From Papaver somniferum (taxonomy: Eukaryota > Streptophyta > Magnoliopsida > Ranunculales > Papaveraceae): a stretch of 64,000 bases of DNA. This document shows, one piece after another, positions 1-12,310 of this stretch. Position 1 is the first letter of the stretch. Each line of letters starts with the position of its first letter. The notes under the pieces were generated by a model. The model saw only the letters and a list, made by a program, of their open reading frames with translations, was not told the origin of the DNA and searched no databases. The stretch lies in contig NC_039361.1 in assembly GCF_003573695.1 (NCBI RefSeq), positions 96,412,279-96,476,278 on the forward strand. The letters run 5' to 3'. The translations under genes and the position numbers were made by a program.

Positions 1-1806
1 TCCCTCTTTGTTAATTTAATGACAAAACTCTAATACATATGGAGATAAACAAATTACAAAACAACTCATTCTTCATACGCTTGATTCCAAGTTCAACAAC
101 ACAATATCCTGCATATATTCAAAAACTAAATGTTGATGTTGACATTTGAATAACAAAAGCTTTACTCCCCAGGAAATCTAGGTAAATATTCAATTCGGAC
201 ATCTTTGGTATTCCCTTTTTGTAGTATGAAATACTACACCGCAAGATGATATGTTTCTCCCCCTTAGTCTATGCTTTACTATTTTCGTTAGATATAAATT
301 TTAAGCACATATATCCCTTCCTAGTGATCATAAATCACTTGTTTACTCCATATATTTCTCCCCCTTTTTTGTCACAAAATGACAAAGAAACGAATAAACA
401 TAAAGAAAACTGAAAGGATCTTACAAATCCATAAGACTTGTACAACATATAACAGTTAAGCACGAAGGTTTCACATACCATTTTAGATAACCAAAACTAA
501 AACCAAAACTAAAACCAAAACTACCTAAGTTATCTTTTCTTAGTATGTTATCAAGGAAACAATTGCCCGAAGAAATTTTCCCTTCGTCTGATTGATCAAC
601 CAAGATAACTTAGTTACAAACCGAACTGATTAAGTATGTATAATCGCTTTGCTCGGTAAGATTCAAAAGAGCTCAGAATAAATTCAATTTCTCTTATCGG
701 GTTCTAATTATTCATAGAATAACTTAGTCCTTCTTTTAGATATGACAAAAGCTAGGTTAGTTAACTAGTTTTTCTTATCAAGGAATCAAATAGATTTGAA
801 TAATCGAATCCTAAATTTCGACAAGACTGAACTAAGATCAGAATTAACTTAGCTACTCTTATCAGGAACCAAAGAGACTAAAACAAATGATCCTTATTTC
901 CCTAAGCAAAAATAATTGATACCAATGAATAAAGAAGATATCAACTCAATAAGTCAAAAATAAAATTGACATAGTTTTTTTTAACCGAAACAATTGCGTA
1001 CAATCATAACGGAATTATATCAATTGCACCATATTTCGTTAAGCAAAAGAAAAATATAGGGAATTAAATCAAGCTTTTCTTAAAAGGATAAATGATTAAC
1101 TAACACAAAGTCGTACCTTACGCTTCAATATGACAAACTAAGATCGGAATTAATTTAGTTTTCACATCAGGAAAGATTATTAGCATAATACTTTCCTTAG
1201 TTTCCACAACCACTCTCCCCACAAATATTTATCATTAAGCACCAATTCAATAAGATTTCTACCCCTGTTAGCTATTATTTCCCTGCAAAACAAAAGAACA
1301 ACAACAAAAGAAACCTTTCCCAGAGAAAGGTTGAAACCGGTTTTAGCTATTACGTGCCAATGGTAAAAGCCCAAACCGAAACTCATATGTTATGCTAAAT
1401 ACAAAACTTATATAAACATAAATCGATAATAGTATCAATGTGACTTTCACAGAGGAGTTTATCAGTATCTCTTTATGATATTTTGATAAGGACTACCTAA
1501 AAAGGATAGAACTTAATCCCGCTAAATCAAAAAGTCACACAAATCATAAGAGATAACCATAACATGAGACCGTAAATTAGGGTTATTGAAAACCGAAATA
1601 ACATCTCATAATCTGAAAGCAATTCCTAAGGATATTCATTCACACAGGCTATGCAATCGAAACAACCATCAAAAAGAAAGATTCAAAAAATTTGAATAAA
1701 AGCATAATCATTCATATTATTGATAGTTTTTTAATAAACTTTACACAAACATTAAAATAAATCAATAGTTGATTAGTCTATTCCAATAAGAACTAAATGT
1801 TATATC
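1..1806. other. AT-rich region with degraded copia-type 3' sequence; no gene
   Basis: No convincing coding frame is present. Two C-rich tracts (about 253-264 and 355-370) read on the minus strand as purine tracts of the form aaaaaagggggaga. The second adjoins gtcacaaaatgacaaag. Purine tracts beside a 'gtcattttgtgac' motif are, from memory, typical near the 3' end of plant SIRE-type copia elements, so this may be a decayed minus-strand element. Between about 600 and 1200 the phrase 'actaag-atc-gaattaa-ttag...atcagga' recurs in diverged form, suggesting old tandem duplication. Host DNA resumes at 6101 after the solo LTR that interrupts it. Confidence 0.35.
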
Positions 1807-2563
1807 TGTTAGAGCATTGCTCGGTCGAACTCACAAGTTTTGCTATCTCAAGCTTATTTTCAAATTTAATTTTCAAAATTATATATTGATTTCTCGTCTA
1901 CAGTTAGTTAAGTCTCTAAATAGGATAAAAGATGTAGTTGAGAATCAGACATCACTGCATTCTACCGTTTAAAGTCGAAGACCAACCGAAGATTTTGGAG
2001 AACTTCTTCAACAAAAGTTAAATGAAGACTGAACTACCCATTTCTCAAGTTATATTCATCTTTCTATCTATGAGACGTTGTCTCCTAACTAATTAGGCTC
2101 TCTTAAGCATACTAAGAATTTCGAGTCAAGTTTATCTTGGTAATTAGTTCTAGAAATATATATGACTAAGCTTAATGAACATTGTTCATACTTGATGAAT
2201 TTCGGTTAAGAACAATTTATTGTTCATAATCTAAATTGTGATTCAAGATTATCATTCGAAAATAGCCTGGAACAGTGTGTCATTGATGTTATTTGGGAAT
2301 GTTTCGAATTGATCCAGAAAGAAATATAAAACTATTGAAAATATGGATGCAAGTCAGTATGCATACTAGTTTCACAAACTGGGAAAAATGTTATAGGTCC
2401 GGAGCCGTAGTACATGTACACAATACACGTACGGCGTAGCTATAGTTCGGCAGCGACTTAGTGGTACGCATACCCGGTATCAATACCACAAAGTCTGTGA
2501 ACCTGGAATGGTATGCATACTTAGTATGCATGCCGAAAAAGAACTGTAGGTTCTGAAACTGGT

Positions 2564-4532
2564 TGATGAGTGCTAAAAAGTGCATATTTCTATATATTTT
2601 TCTTGGCATTTAACTCATCTTTTGTGCATTAATTCTACATTTTATCCCATATTCTGTATTTTCATTGTTTTCAAGAATAAATATTTTTATTAATTAATTT
2701 TGTATTTTTAGGTACCAAATAAAGATTAGATGAGTTGCGGAGCCAAAAGAGCAAAGACACGGGAGAAAGCCGGTGGAATCTCTAGCGGAAAAGAAGTGAA
2801 AAATGTGTTATGGAAGACTCAAGGATAAAAATGGGCTTAAAAAGGAAGAAATTGTTCTTAAAGAAGAAGTGGGCTCAAGATTACCTAAGCCCAAATCCAA
2901 TTCCTAAGCCCAAATCCATATCCTAAACCCAAAATTCAATACCCAAACCCGTTTTCCTTCTTAACCGTAAGATTGGATCCATTCCATCATCCAACGGTCG
3001 CTGCGTCATCATGCATCAGATTTCGATGCACCTTACCAACACTACAGCACCTAACTCCATCTTGAGCCGTTAGTTTCGTTGTATTTTTGCATCCAACGGT
3101 CGCTCATAATCTGTCTCCATCTCGCCGTTAGATCCGTTTCAGAAGTTATCATCCCACGGATTCCCTTCACAAAACATCAAATTTGATGATCCCGTTTAAC
3201 ACCTAAGCAACCTAACCCTATTACCCGCACCAACCGCACCCTTCTGCCAAAACCCATCGAGCCATCTCCTTCTTCCCCTCTTCTGAAACAGCGACGCTGT
3301 CTCCATCACCACCATCTTCTCCCCCAAATCACTCCACCATCTTCTCCCCCCAAATCATTCAACCATCACCACTCGAGCCATCATCACTTAGACCTACTTT
3401 TCTAGCCACTTATTACATCACCTCCTAATCGTTTCATCTCACAGGAACCCTAGGTTAGGAGTTGATGAAATAGGTGAGGTTAGAGGATAAATCGAAGGCA
3501 TGGGTAGCATCAGCAGACGACAAGGAAGCATGGGTGAGAGCTATCAATCGTTTTCAGAGATTAGGTAAGGATTTTTTGTAAAACCCTAATTTCACTGATT
3601 TGGGGATTTTGGAATTTTTTTGTTGTAACTATAAAAGGGTGTTAGGGGTTGTAAAATTCGGCATCTCTGGACTAGCCAGTAGACATTTGAAGAAATTTTA
3701 ATTACAATTTCAAATTCAGTCCCTTTATCATAGTTGACAGTTGAATGTTATGTGTATGTTATTTGAATTATCTTGTATGATGAATGCTTGTGTAAGTAAT
3801 ATGTTGAGCATGAGCTAAGTAGCATTAAGTTAAGGCTCAGTTGAAGCCTTATGCACTGTCAAATGACAAGTTGCTAGGATAGTTAACTCCTTTCCCTGTT
3901 TTGCTTGAGCAATGGGAAGAGGTTAATGCTCATAGTGCATGTGATTGATTGTTCTATCAAAAGACAGTCAATGCTAGGGGCAAACTAGTGAGCAAATTAG
4001 TTTTCCTCCCATTCTAGATGTATGCATAGGATTTTTAACTCAACCTAGAAATATGTTGTTTGATTAGGACACCAGGTGGATACTAAGCCTTAGCTTAGCC
4101 ACAATCCCTTTTTACAGTCACTTAAATTCAGTTCTGTTTTGCTTCCTGTTCAGTTTATCTCCTTACCTGTTTTGCTTGTTTAATTCCTTGCAATTTGTAG
4201 CTGTTGTGCACTGAAATCAGTGCACAAACTCCCCCTGCCCTTGGCTTACAGCCTTGGTTCCCTGCTATTTTTATTTTATATCCTCTGCCATTTAATCTTT
4301 GCTGTTTTGCCATCTTGTGTTAACTGCTTTGGTTTGTTAACTGTTTTGGTTCTTTGCATCTGCCATATTACCTTGCCTTGCTCACTGCCATAGTGCTTTG
4401 CACCCATTGATAGCTTAGGATAATTTCTTGTATGCTCCCACTCCCTGTGGACTGATCCCATTCTTACTTTCTATACTAAAACTTGACCTTGTATACTTGC
4501 AAGTGTTCTGTGTGTCTTTTCCAAGCACACCA
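2564..4532 (+). mobile_element. Ty3/gypsy-type solo LTR nested in the copia solo LTR
   Basis: It begins TGATGAGTGCTAAAAAGTGC, ends ...AAGCACACCA, and is flanked by a perfect 5-base duplication, ctggt (2559-2563 and 4533-4537). The TGATGAGTGC start resembles the TGATAAGTGC start of the Athila-type LTRs at 31914 and 50541, so a gypsy origin is likely; the lineage is not certain. At 1,969 bases it contains no coding frame worth calling. Small internal repeats are visible: 'cctaagcccaaatcc' near 2885-2925 and 'atccaacggtcgct' near 2990 and 3090. The short minus-strand frame at 4276-4461 is not conserved with anything seen here. Confidence 0.88.
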
Positions 4533-5030
4533 CTGGTGTGGTATCCATACCCGGTACACAAACTGGAAAAGTTTTGTATATCTCAGAACTTATATTTGTC
4601 TTAAGGGTACACATTCCGGTACATGTACCATGACAAATATAGTCACGAACAAGGTTTAAGTACACGTAATTACCCTGTCGAATATTTTCATATGCACATA
4701 AAATTATTTATGTGAGATAATTATCATTTGAATAAATATATGAGAACACTATATAGACATGATTGATCACATCATAACCTACGATTGTGATTCAAACTTA
4801 AAGTCTTAAGTGTTTATCAAAATGAATGAGCTTATAGTTCAATCGGCTAGTTTCGGCTAACCGTTTATGAACAATGTCTTTGTACACAGTTTGGTTGCGG
4901 TCCATCCTAACCAGAGTGTATATCTTGATATGTCAATCACGTTTCAAAGATTCATCTAATGGTGGATATTGTTTTCTTGTTTCCAAAGCTATCTTAGCTT
5001 AAACTTAAAGCAACATATGCTTTGAAAGTC

Positions 5031-5037
5031 TATAAAA
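5031..5037 (+). promoter_or_regulatory. TATA-like box of copia solo LTR
   Basis: The heptamer tataaaa sits after 'gaaagtc' and before a purine-rich stretch. It corresponds in position to ctataaata at 59021 in the full LTR copy and to its reverse complement near 7900, so it is the likely core promoter of this LTR family. Confidence 0.5.
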
Positions 5038-6100
5038 GGGGAACCTCAAGCAACTGGGATCTTTGAATCCCGACACTATCTTTGTGTGTCCTAATTATAA
5101 ACTAGAGTCGTCCTCTTCCTAAAACCCTTTTAGGGTTTAGCGACTAAAAAGATTTCATAGGGATTCGTGAAGTCGGGTCCAACTATATTTATCTCGATAA
5201 TTCGTGTATCCTGATCTTGTTTGATCGTTGAGCTACTCACTCAAACAAGATAGATACAAAATGAAAAGTTCTCTCCATCTCAGACTTTGTGATTCCACAA
5301 GTTTAATACTTTTGAGGTGAATAATAATCTAGGATGCTCTTCGGGAACCATAAGTCCGAATTTTGAGGTTAGCTAGACTTTGTCTATTTCCATCGATTTC
5401 TAGTCTCACCTTGATCTACGATCAGAAAGTAAACCACCATATAGGCTTATCTGTGGGAGGAAGATTGGTTTAAAGTCTTCAATTGAGTTGAAGCAACTCT
5501 TAGGCTGTAAAGGACGTTAACTAAGGGAAACAATTGCGCGGAGTCTTGTTGGTATTCAAGATGCGTAAATAACGTGACTGTAACTGAATTGCTGTGAGGG
5601 TTTAATTTGGTCTCAACTACATTTCAGTCCGAAGTTAGTTGGTAGTAGGCTAGTGTCTGTAGCGGCTTAATACAGTTTGGTGTTCAATCTGGACTAGGTC
5701 CCGGGGATTTTCTACATTTGCGATTTCCTCGTTAACAAAATTTCTGGTGTTTGTTTTATTTCTTTTCCGCATTATATTTTTTATCTTTATAATTGAAATA
5801 TCATGGGTTGTACGTAAACCAATCAAATTAGATACACCCATTCTTGTTTGTTGGATACGACTTGATTGATTCTTGGATATTGATCTTTGGAATCGTCCAA
5901 GTACTCTCATACGTAAATTAGGTTTACGGACTTGTCTCTGTAAACTTTATGATCGTGGGAGAAAGAGATACAACTCTAAATATTATTCCTTGATTGAGAT
6001 TCATTAAGTTGAACTCTCGGATTATATTTGAATTTGTCCATATAGATTTCCTAAGAAAAAGTTGGTGGTGTTTTTTGGTACCCCCCACGTTTTCAATATC

Positions 6101-6625
6101 TTTGTAAGCAACTTAGTCCTTCATATCTTCAGAACTTGATGAAGGTGGATTATTCATAATCTTGAGCTTGTAAGTTTCCTCAAGAAGATAACCTTGTTTC
6201 TTGATAAAAAAATCTTGCAACTAAGAAGTTTTGGTGAAAGACTATACAAGAGCATGCAATTACGTTTTAGATTGAACACAGAATTGTGTCAATATCTTGA
6301 TACACTAATCTTTCTTTAATATATTTTCTCTTTCATTTTTTCTAAACCAATCTATCTTTTTTAAAAAAAATTTCGGTTTCTTAGCATCAAGTGTTGGTAT
6401 AGACTTATTAAAAAAAAATTCTTTCAAATCAAGCACCTTCGTAAGAGAAGACATCGGATCCTGATTCATATTCCGGACAAGAAATGACCAGAGAATCAGA
6501 TGAATCCTTTATAGATCTCGAAAAAGATATTTCAGAGATATCATACTTCCAAAATTATAATGATCCAAAAATATTAATATATTTTCAGTTACTAGACTTT
6601 ATTCCCATAATCTATACAATGTGCG
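6101..6625. other. Copia-internal-like remnant between two LTRs
   Basis: This is host sequence continuing from 1806 across the solo LTR. A plus-strand frame starting at ATG 6484 runs 50 codons and ends at 6636, inside the next LTR. Its acidic N-terminus (MTRESDESFIDLEKDI) resembles in style the gag-like start of element C near 60477, but no motif proves this. A poly-A run lies near 6361. It may be a broken gag leader; I cannot assign it firmly. Confidence 0.25.
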
Positions 6626-8974
6626 TGAAAAGATGAGGGTACCGAAATACACAACAATCTTTTAAAATCTCAACATATAAGTCCGATACCAAGTGTCATC
6701 GTCTATGGACAGAGTCGAGACAATACGACAACTATGGTATACACTTTGTGTGATAGTCTATGGATATGAAATCGAGACAATACGACAAAAAAGTGTTCAC
6801 TTGATAATAGGTACAATGGTAAACCGAAACTCTATAGGATCAATATCAAGTGACTAGGAATTAACGTGCATGTGTAATTTACTTAATTATAATAACAATT
6901 ATAATGCAGAAATAAAGTAAATGGCACAACAAGATTTTGTTAACGAGGAAACCGCAAACACAGAAAAACCCCGGGACCTAGTCCAGTTTTGAATACTTTC
7001 AGAATTAATCTGTTATACTAAATCTAACACAAACTTCGTATAACTGGGACCAAGTAGACTACCCCTAGCTTCTTAGTTTCCTCAGTATCCCTGCGCCTTC
7101 GAATTCTAGAGTCACGCATGTGAATAGAAAGTCTTTGGTATTCCAAACAACAAAGGAAGAATCTGTCCGGTAACCACTCTAATCAATCTTTGCTAAAAGA
7201 TATTGTTGAGTTGTTGACAAAGGCTCTTATGTTTAAACTAATAAAATCCTTAGATCAATCTAAACTTTGACCGAAATAACCACTTTCTAGATTCGCAATC
7301 AATCAAAATAGAACTCAAGAAGTAACTACAAAGCAATGCCGATCTTACACAACCAGACAACCAAGTCTATCAAAGATAAACACGATTTTAGTTGGACCCC
7401 AGCCGATCAAGGTTTATGCACTAAATAAGATACGAAAACTAATAATAAACTCTTCTTTCTCTTCAAATATTCTATTGCCTTAAATAACCTGCACAACACT
7501 CACATACAGAACGGAGTCTGTTAACAATGGATTATCACAAGATGTCTTTTGATCCGAAAATGGTTCTAAAGATCTTGTCGAACTTTGATCTAGTTTTAGT
7601 GAGCCTTATATCAAAAGAGAAGGTTCTCAAGAATAAACAAACTAGGTGCAATCAATGTTTCAACAACCGTTAGTCAATCAAATCAATAATTGAAAACTAA
7701 AATAACAATGCAATTGTCTAGTTTCCCACCAACGGTACTCGTAGAGATTATTGATCCCACGGAAGTCTTTAAACGAGCGGTCATAAGAGATTTGGCCTAA
7801 TTAGGGTACTTTCCTCTCCGGATAGACGGCTCGGCCGGAAACAACAAGAATGAGTTTGCCTGGATCTTAGGATAGTTTACAAAAATGTAAACTCAAGTAT
7901 TTATAGACCAAGGTTGTTTGGACAACAAAGAAATTCTAAAACCAAAAATATTTTCAAGATATTAACACTAAATTACCTAATTTTGTTTTTCCTATTTCCA
8001 CTTAAATGCCAAACCATATTTCCGAAATCTCGCGTAGAAAACTCTTATTATTAGTGTAGCGCATTAACTAATAATATTTTCCAGAAGATATGCTTTAATT
8101 GTTGGTAATTAAAAGATATATTATGAAAATCATAATTAAATGCTTTTCAATATTTCGGTATGAGATCACCTTGAGCATCATTGAACAAATAATGATAAGA
8201 GTTATGTACATGTTCAAATAATGTCGACATCTAGAAGTTTCTCTCAGGAAACCCTAATTCCAAGATCACACAAAACATGAAGAGATATGTGAATATTGGA
8301 AACTCGGTTTTTCTCCTTGGGATCGGTTGTACCATGACTCACAATGTATGTTTTGACTGGATATACCATGCTTCCAAAAATCGGATGTGACCGGTTATAC
8401 CATGCTTCCTAAAGGTATCTTGTGATCGGTTACACCTTACTTCCCAATTTATCTTGTGACCAGTTACACCTTGCTTACAAAGGTAGATTGTGACCGATTA
8501 CAACTAACTTCCCAATGTAGCTTGTGACCGGTTACACCTTGCTTCACAAAGTAGCTTGTGACCGACTACAACATGCTACACTCTGTAGGCTATGACCGAT
8601 TATACCTCAATTCTCAACATAAGTTAAGATAGGTTCTACCTTGTCGCCTTGTATTGGTCATCCAAAAGATATTCAATAAAGAACCAGACCAATCATGGTT
8701 TCCTTTCGATTACGAAACAAGTTCGTATATATATACTTCCTTTAAACAAATGTTATAAAACATTATTTCCTAAGATGAAATCAACACCTATAGCTTACAC
8801 ATAATCAAGTAACTAAATACAAAGATTATGTCGGTGTCGTATTTTTGAAGTTCCAAAAGATAAGCGTTTATACTTCGTAATATATTTCCTTGACACTTTG
8901 ATCATAAGTCTAATCACTTGAGTATTATATATATATACATCTTCGCATGTTATGTTTTCAATATAATATGACTT
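6626..8974 (-). mobile_element. Copia-type LTR, minus strand, truncated at its 5' end
   Basis: Read on the minus strand, it ends ...ggtaccctcatcttttCA (plus-strand start TGAAAAGATGAGGG at 6626), matching the LTR ends near 60375 and 9201. It carries the same internal landmarks: the reverse complement of the 'gtcctcgggg...tttcctcgttaa' segment near 6940-6990, a ctataaata box (reverse complement at 7898-7906), and the family's tandem repeat at 8330-8620. The terminal 270 or so bases that should close the LTR (TGTTAGAGC end) are missing; at 8975 the sequence changes to a plus-strand LTR start. No primer-binding site is seen to the left of 6626. Confidence 0.75.
8330..8620 (-). repeat. Tandem repeat of about 40-43 bases in copia LTR
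   Basis: About seven diverged units have the form 'cttgtgaccggttacacc-ttgctt..caaagtag'. Units differ by substitutions and small indels. On the minus strand the core reads as an 'accgatc' motif, the same core that is repeated in the LTR copies at 25110, 58240 and 63260. Confidence 0.8.
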
Positions 8975-9113
8975 TGTTAGAGAATATCTCGGTTGAACTC
9001 ACCAAGTGTTGGTATGTCAAGTTTGGTTGTCATATTTTAGTATCAAAACTCATCTGGAGTCGCTTGATTAAATACTAGAGTCAACTTCGTTTAGGTACTT
9101 TTTACCATCATCA
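8975..9113 (+). mobile_element. Copia LTR 5'-end fragment, inverted relative to its neighbours
   Basis: It starts TGTTAGAGAATATCTCGGTTG and matches the first 130 or so bases of the plus-strand LTRs at 24374 and 57508, then stops. It lies between two minus-strand LTRs, so it is either an inverted end of the 6626 LTR or the start of a truncated separate copy. Bases 9114-9200 are unassigned. Confidence 0.65.
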
Positions 9114-10551
9114 CACCTAGCACACTCGTTCAGAATATGTACCATATGAATGCTCATATAACTGTCATACATGCTTCTGAATGGAGTGCATTCTTGATAT
9201 TGAAATGACGAGGGTACCAAGTACACCACAATATTTTCGATATCAACCTATTCAAGACACACCTTGCGTGATCTAATATATACAGAGACTGTAAAAAAAT
9301 AGCAACCACAAGATATACACTTGGTATATAGTATAACTTCGGACCGAATTAACTATGGGATCAAACCAAGTATTTGATTAACGTACAAGTGTATTTACTT
9401 TAGTGATAACTAAAATAATAATTATTACTACGGAAGGAAAAGTAAATAACACAACACAAGATTTTTTGTTAACAAGGAAAATGTAAATGCAGAAAAACCT
9501 CAAGACCTAGTCCAGTTTTGAATACTCTCAGAATTAAGTCGTTATACAAAGACTACTACCAACTTCATATAATTGAGATCAAGTAAACTAACTCCAAGTT
9601 ACCTAGTTCCTTCAGTATTCTTGCACCTACTACCAATCCGGTCGATGAACGTTGTAGATGGGGAAAAACGATTTGCTGGTTTTTACGGAATTGAGGAGAT
9701 CACCGTGAGGAGACTCCTTGAACCGAGCAAATGCTCAACCTCACACAAATGCACTGCAAGAAGGGAGTGCTTTAAGTTCGAGATATCAATCCGTAAGACT
9801 CCGTCCTAAACCAAGACAATGGTCGTTCCAGAGTCAATTCGGTCACAAGAGAGGATGGACTGATCTGTAGGAGGGAAGCTGAGAAATGTGTGAGATCAAT
9901 GGTGATCGAGATGGTAGGTGTGTTGTGTATTCTGCGTAAGAAAGTTCTGAATGATTGAATTTACTCAGTTGAGAGTGATTGCTCAGACGATGAGATTGTC
10001 TGTATGAACTTGTCGAGAAACTCTTGTCTGTTTCAATAATGATTCAGAGGCCTTTCATATTGCTAAATTGAAAACACCATGATCCCATGAAGTGTGACAG
10101 TTTCTGGAGTCAAAGAGTGGGGAAGTGGAAAATCGTGTTGAAACCAGTTTCTCATCATGCAGAGACTTGGTTAACTTTCCACCCACTACTTTGCTAACTC
10201 CTCCAACTGATTGCACGACTTGCTCACATTCTCATCGTGTGGATGAACACACGTGCCATAGACCGCCAGACCAAAACCCTTGTTAATACCCCCCCTCCCC
10301 ATGTGACACGATTGATGTCTCATTAATGTGAAGTCTGTAAGGCAGATGTGTATTTAGTTAGTCAGTTGCTGACTTTATGGGACGATGAGTCCTTGTATTG
10401 CTGAGTTGAACATAATTTGTAAATGTTCTGAGATTCATGAATCGAACATGTCTGCTGAGATAGAAAATATCATTATTGAATAAATGTTGATAATCTGAGC
10501 AAACTGTGCTCCTGAATCGTTGAATACTGATAGTTGAAACAATATTCCTTA

Positions 10552-10640
10552 GTCTGAGCAAATATTGCTAGTCTGAGCAAATATTGCTAGTCTGAGCAAA
10601 TATTGCTCATCAGAGAAAATGTTGCTCATCTGATGAATTA
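10552..10640 (-). repeat. 19-base tandem repeat in T1 3' LTR
   Basis: Three near-perfect copies of TAGTCTGAGCAAATATTGC are followed by diverged copies (tcatcagagaaaatgttgc). The 5' LTR has only one copy at the matching place (about 19684), so the array grew or shrank in one LTR after, or during, insertion. Confidence 0.85.
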
Positions 10641-11312
10641 TTGAGTATTGATAGTTGAACCAACATTCTTCAGCGTGAAAAAATATTGTCCATTTGAGTG
10701 AAAGTTGCTCATTTGATGAATTGTTGAATATTAATAATTGAACCAATATTCTTTGGTGTGAGCAGATGTTGCCCATTTGAACAAATATTGCTTATCTGAG
10801 CAAATGTTGATTTAAAATGCTGGCATCTGAGCCGAGCATAATTATTAAAATGTTGACCATGGGATCAACGTAAAATTTTTAATGTGAATCTGCTCAGAAT
10901 TATGTTTTTTGCAGAGCTCTGGATTCGAAACCCTAATTTTGATCAATTTGCTGAATTGATGATTTATCGAAAACCATTCATGATATGAAGGAGGGACCAG
11001 CTATATGTGATGATGAATCGACCGTGTATCTCTCAGATTCTCAAGTGAGCAAAATACCAAAGACTCCTGAAGACCAGTTGGTGAAAAGATGATTAAATGT
11101 GGTTTAATCATTTATTAAAATAGTGCTCGCGTGAGCGTCAGGGAGTAAAACCTGATTATGGAGAAATGAGGGACCGACCAAGGGAGCATGAGACCGAACC
11201 TTGGTGATCATGGGGCCATCTGATGGTCGTTTGACCAAACTCCAAGTTGTTTGGGAAGAGTTTGGACCCAATATGAGAAATTGAGCAAATTAGGTCAAAA
11301 TTGTTAAAACAT

Positions 11313-12310
11313 GTGGGACCGGCTCTTTGCAAGCCTCAGGTCCAGCCTTGGTCAGTCAAGGAGACATGCCCGTGTCACCATAATGTCCGCGTCTCAGTCC
11401 TGAGAGTTTCGATATTTTCTGATGCGCGTTTGAGCAACATTTTGAGAAAATATGAAGGATTCAGGATTTTGCGGAAACTGGGGAATCTTCATGAGATGAT
11501 GAAAAATAATAAATAAAATAGGGAATTGCAAGGTTTGGGATCGTCCACGACTAGGCCATGACCGTCCAGCTAGCAAGTTAGTCCCACAACACCTTTCCCA
11601 ATTTTATGTATTTTCCCTGATGTGAGGGAAATATCATGAAACTGAGGAATTTCATGAAGTTAAGGAATTTCCATGAGATTATGGAAATAATAATAATAAA
11701 ATAGGGAGTCATGAAGTGTGGGACCAGCAGAAGAGCCCGTCCCAAGGCACTTTTCCCAATTTATAATATTTTTCATGATTTTAGGGAAATACCATAAAAT
11801 CAAGAGGTTTGTTGAAACCAAGGAATTTGTTGAAATCAGGGAGTTTCCATGAGATGAGAGAAACATAAAAAATAAAAATAAAAAAATAAGGGGCGTGTGG
11901 GACCGGCTAGGGCATGACCGGTCGGCTAGGGCCCGGTGCCACGAGTTTCGCTAATTTTACATGATTTTCATTACTTGAAGGAAATTTCATGAATTCAAGG
12001 AATTTTCATGGGATGAGGGAAATAATAATAAAATAATAAGGAGTCATGAGGTATGGGACCGGCCACCGCTAGGGCATGGCCGGCCGGCTAGTGACCCCGG
12101 TCCCACGACATCTTTCCTAATTTATTACTATTTCTTTGATACGAGGAAACACCATGAGACTGGGGAGTTTCTTTGAGACGAAGGAGATTTCCTCAAATGA
12201 AGGGATTTTCATGAGATCAGGGAAAATAATAAAAAATATGATAAAATATAAAATTGGGCGTGGGACTGGCCACGGCACAACCGGCCGGACGGTGGGCCCA
12301 GTCCCCCAGA
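11313..12310 (-). repeat. Array of GC-rich palindromic modules in T1 3' LTR
   Basis: Modules start near 11313, 11540, 11721, 11897, 12054 and 12262, spaced about 160-230 bases. Each has a GC-rich block (forms of gtgggaccggc...gggcatggccggccggc...) set in AT-rich DNA with 'catgagat-a-gga-aataataa' spacers. The best block, 12054-12108, has arms GGGACCGG and CCGGTCCC around an inner ggccggcc, so it can fold into a hairpin. Confidence 0.8.

Larger units (their letters stand above)
1807..6095 (+). mobile_element. Copia-type solo LTR, interrupted by a second solo LTR
   Basis: It starts TGTTAGAGCATTGCTCGG, like the other copia-type LTR copies at 24374, 57508 and 62518, and ends in ...ccccacgttttCA. 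It is flanked by a perfect 5-base target duplication, atatc (1802-1806 and 6096-6100). Without the nested 1,969-base insert and its duplication it is about 2.3 kb, close to the other copies of this family. No primer-binding site follows and no coding region is attached. The perfect duplication around a single LTR shows that it formed by recombination between the two LTRs of a former full element. A TATA-like box lies at 5031. The region near 5700 matches the downstream part of the 57508 LTR. Confidence 0.85.

Noticed and set aside
9573..9809. 78-codon frame at the border of T1
   Set aside because: It crosses the LTR boundary at 9653 and has no homology. Chance.
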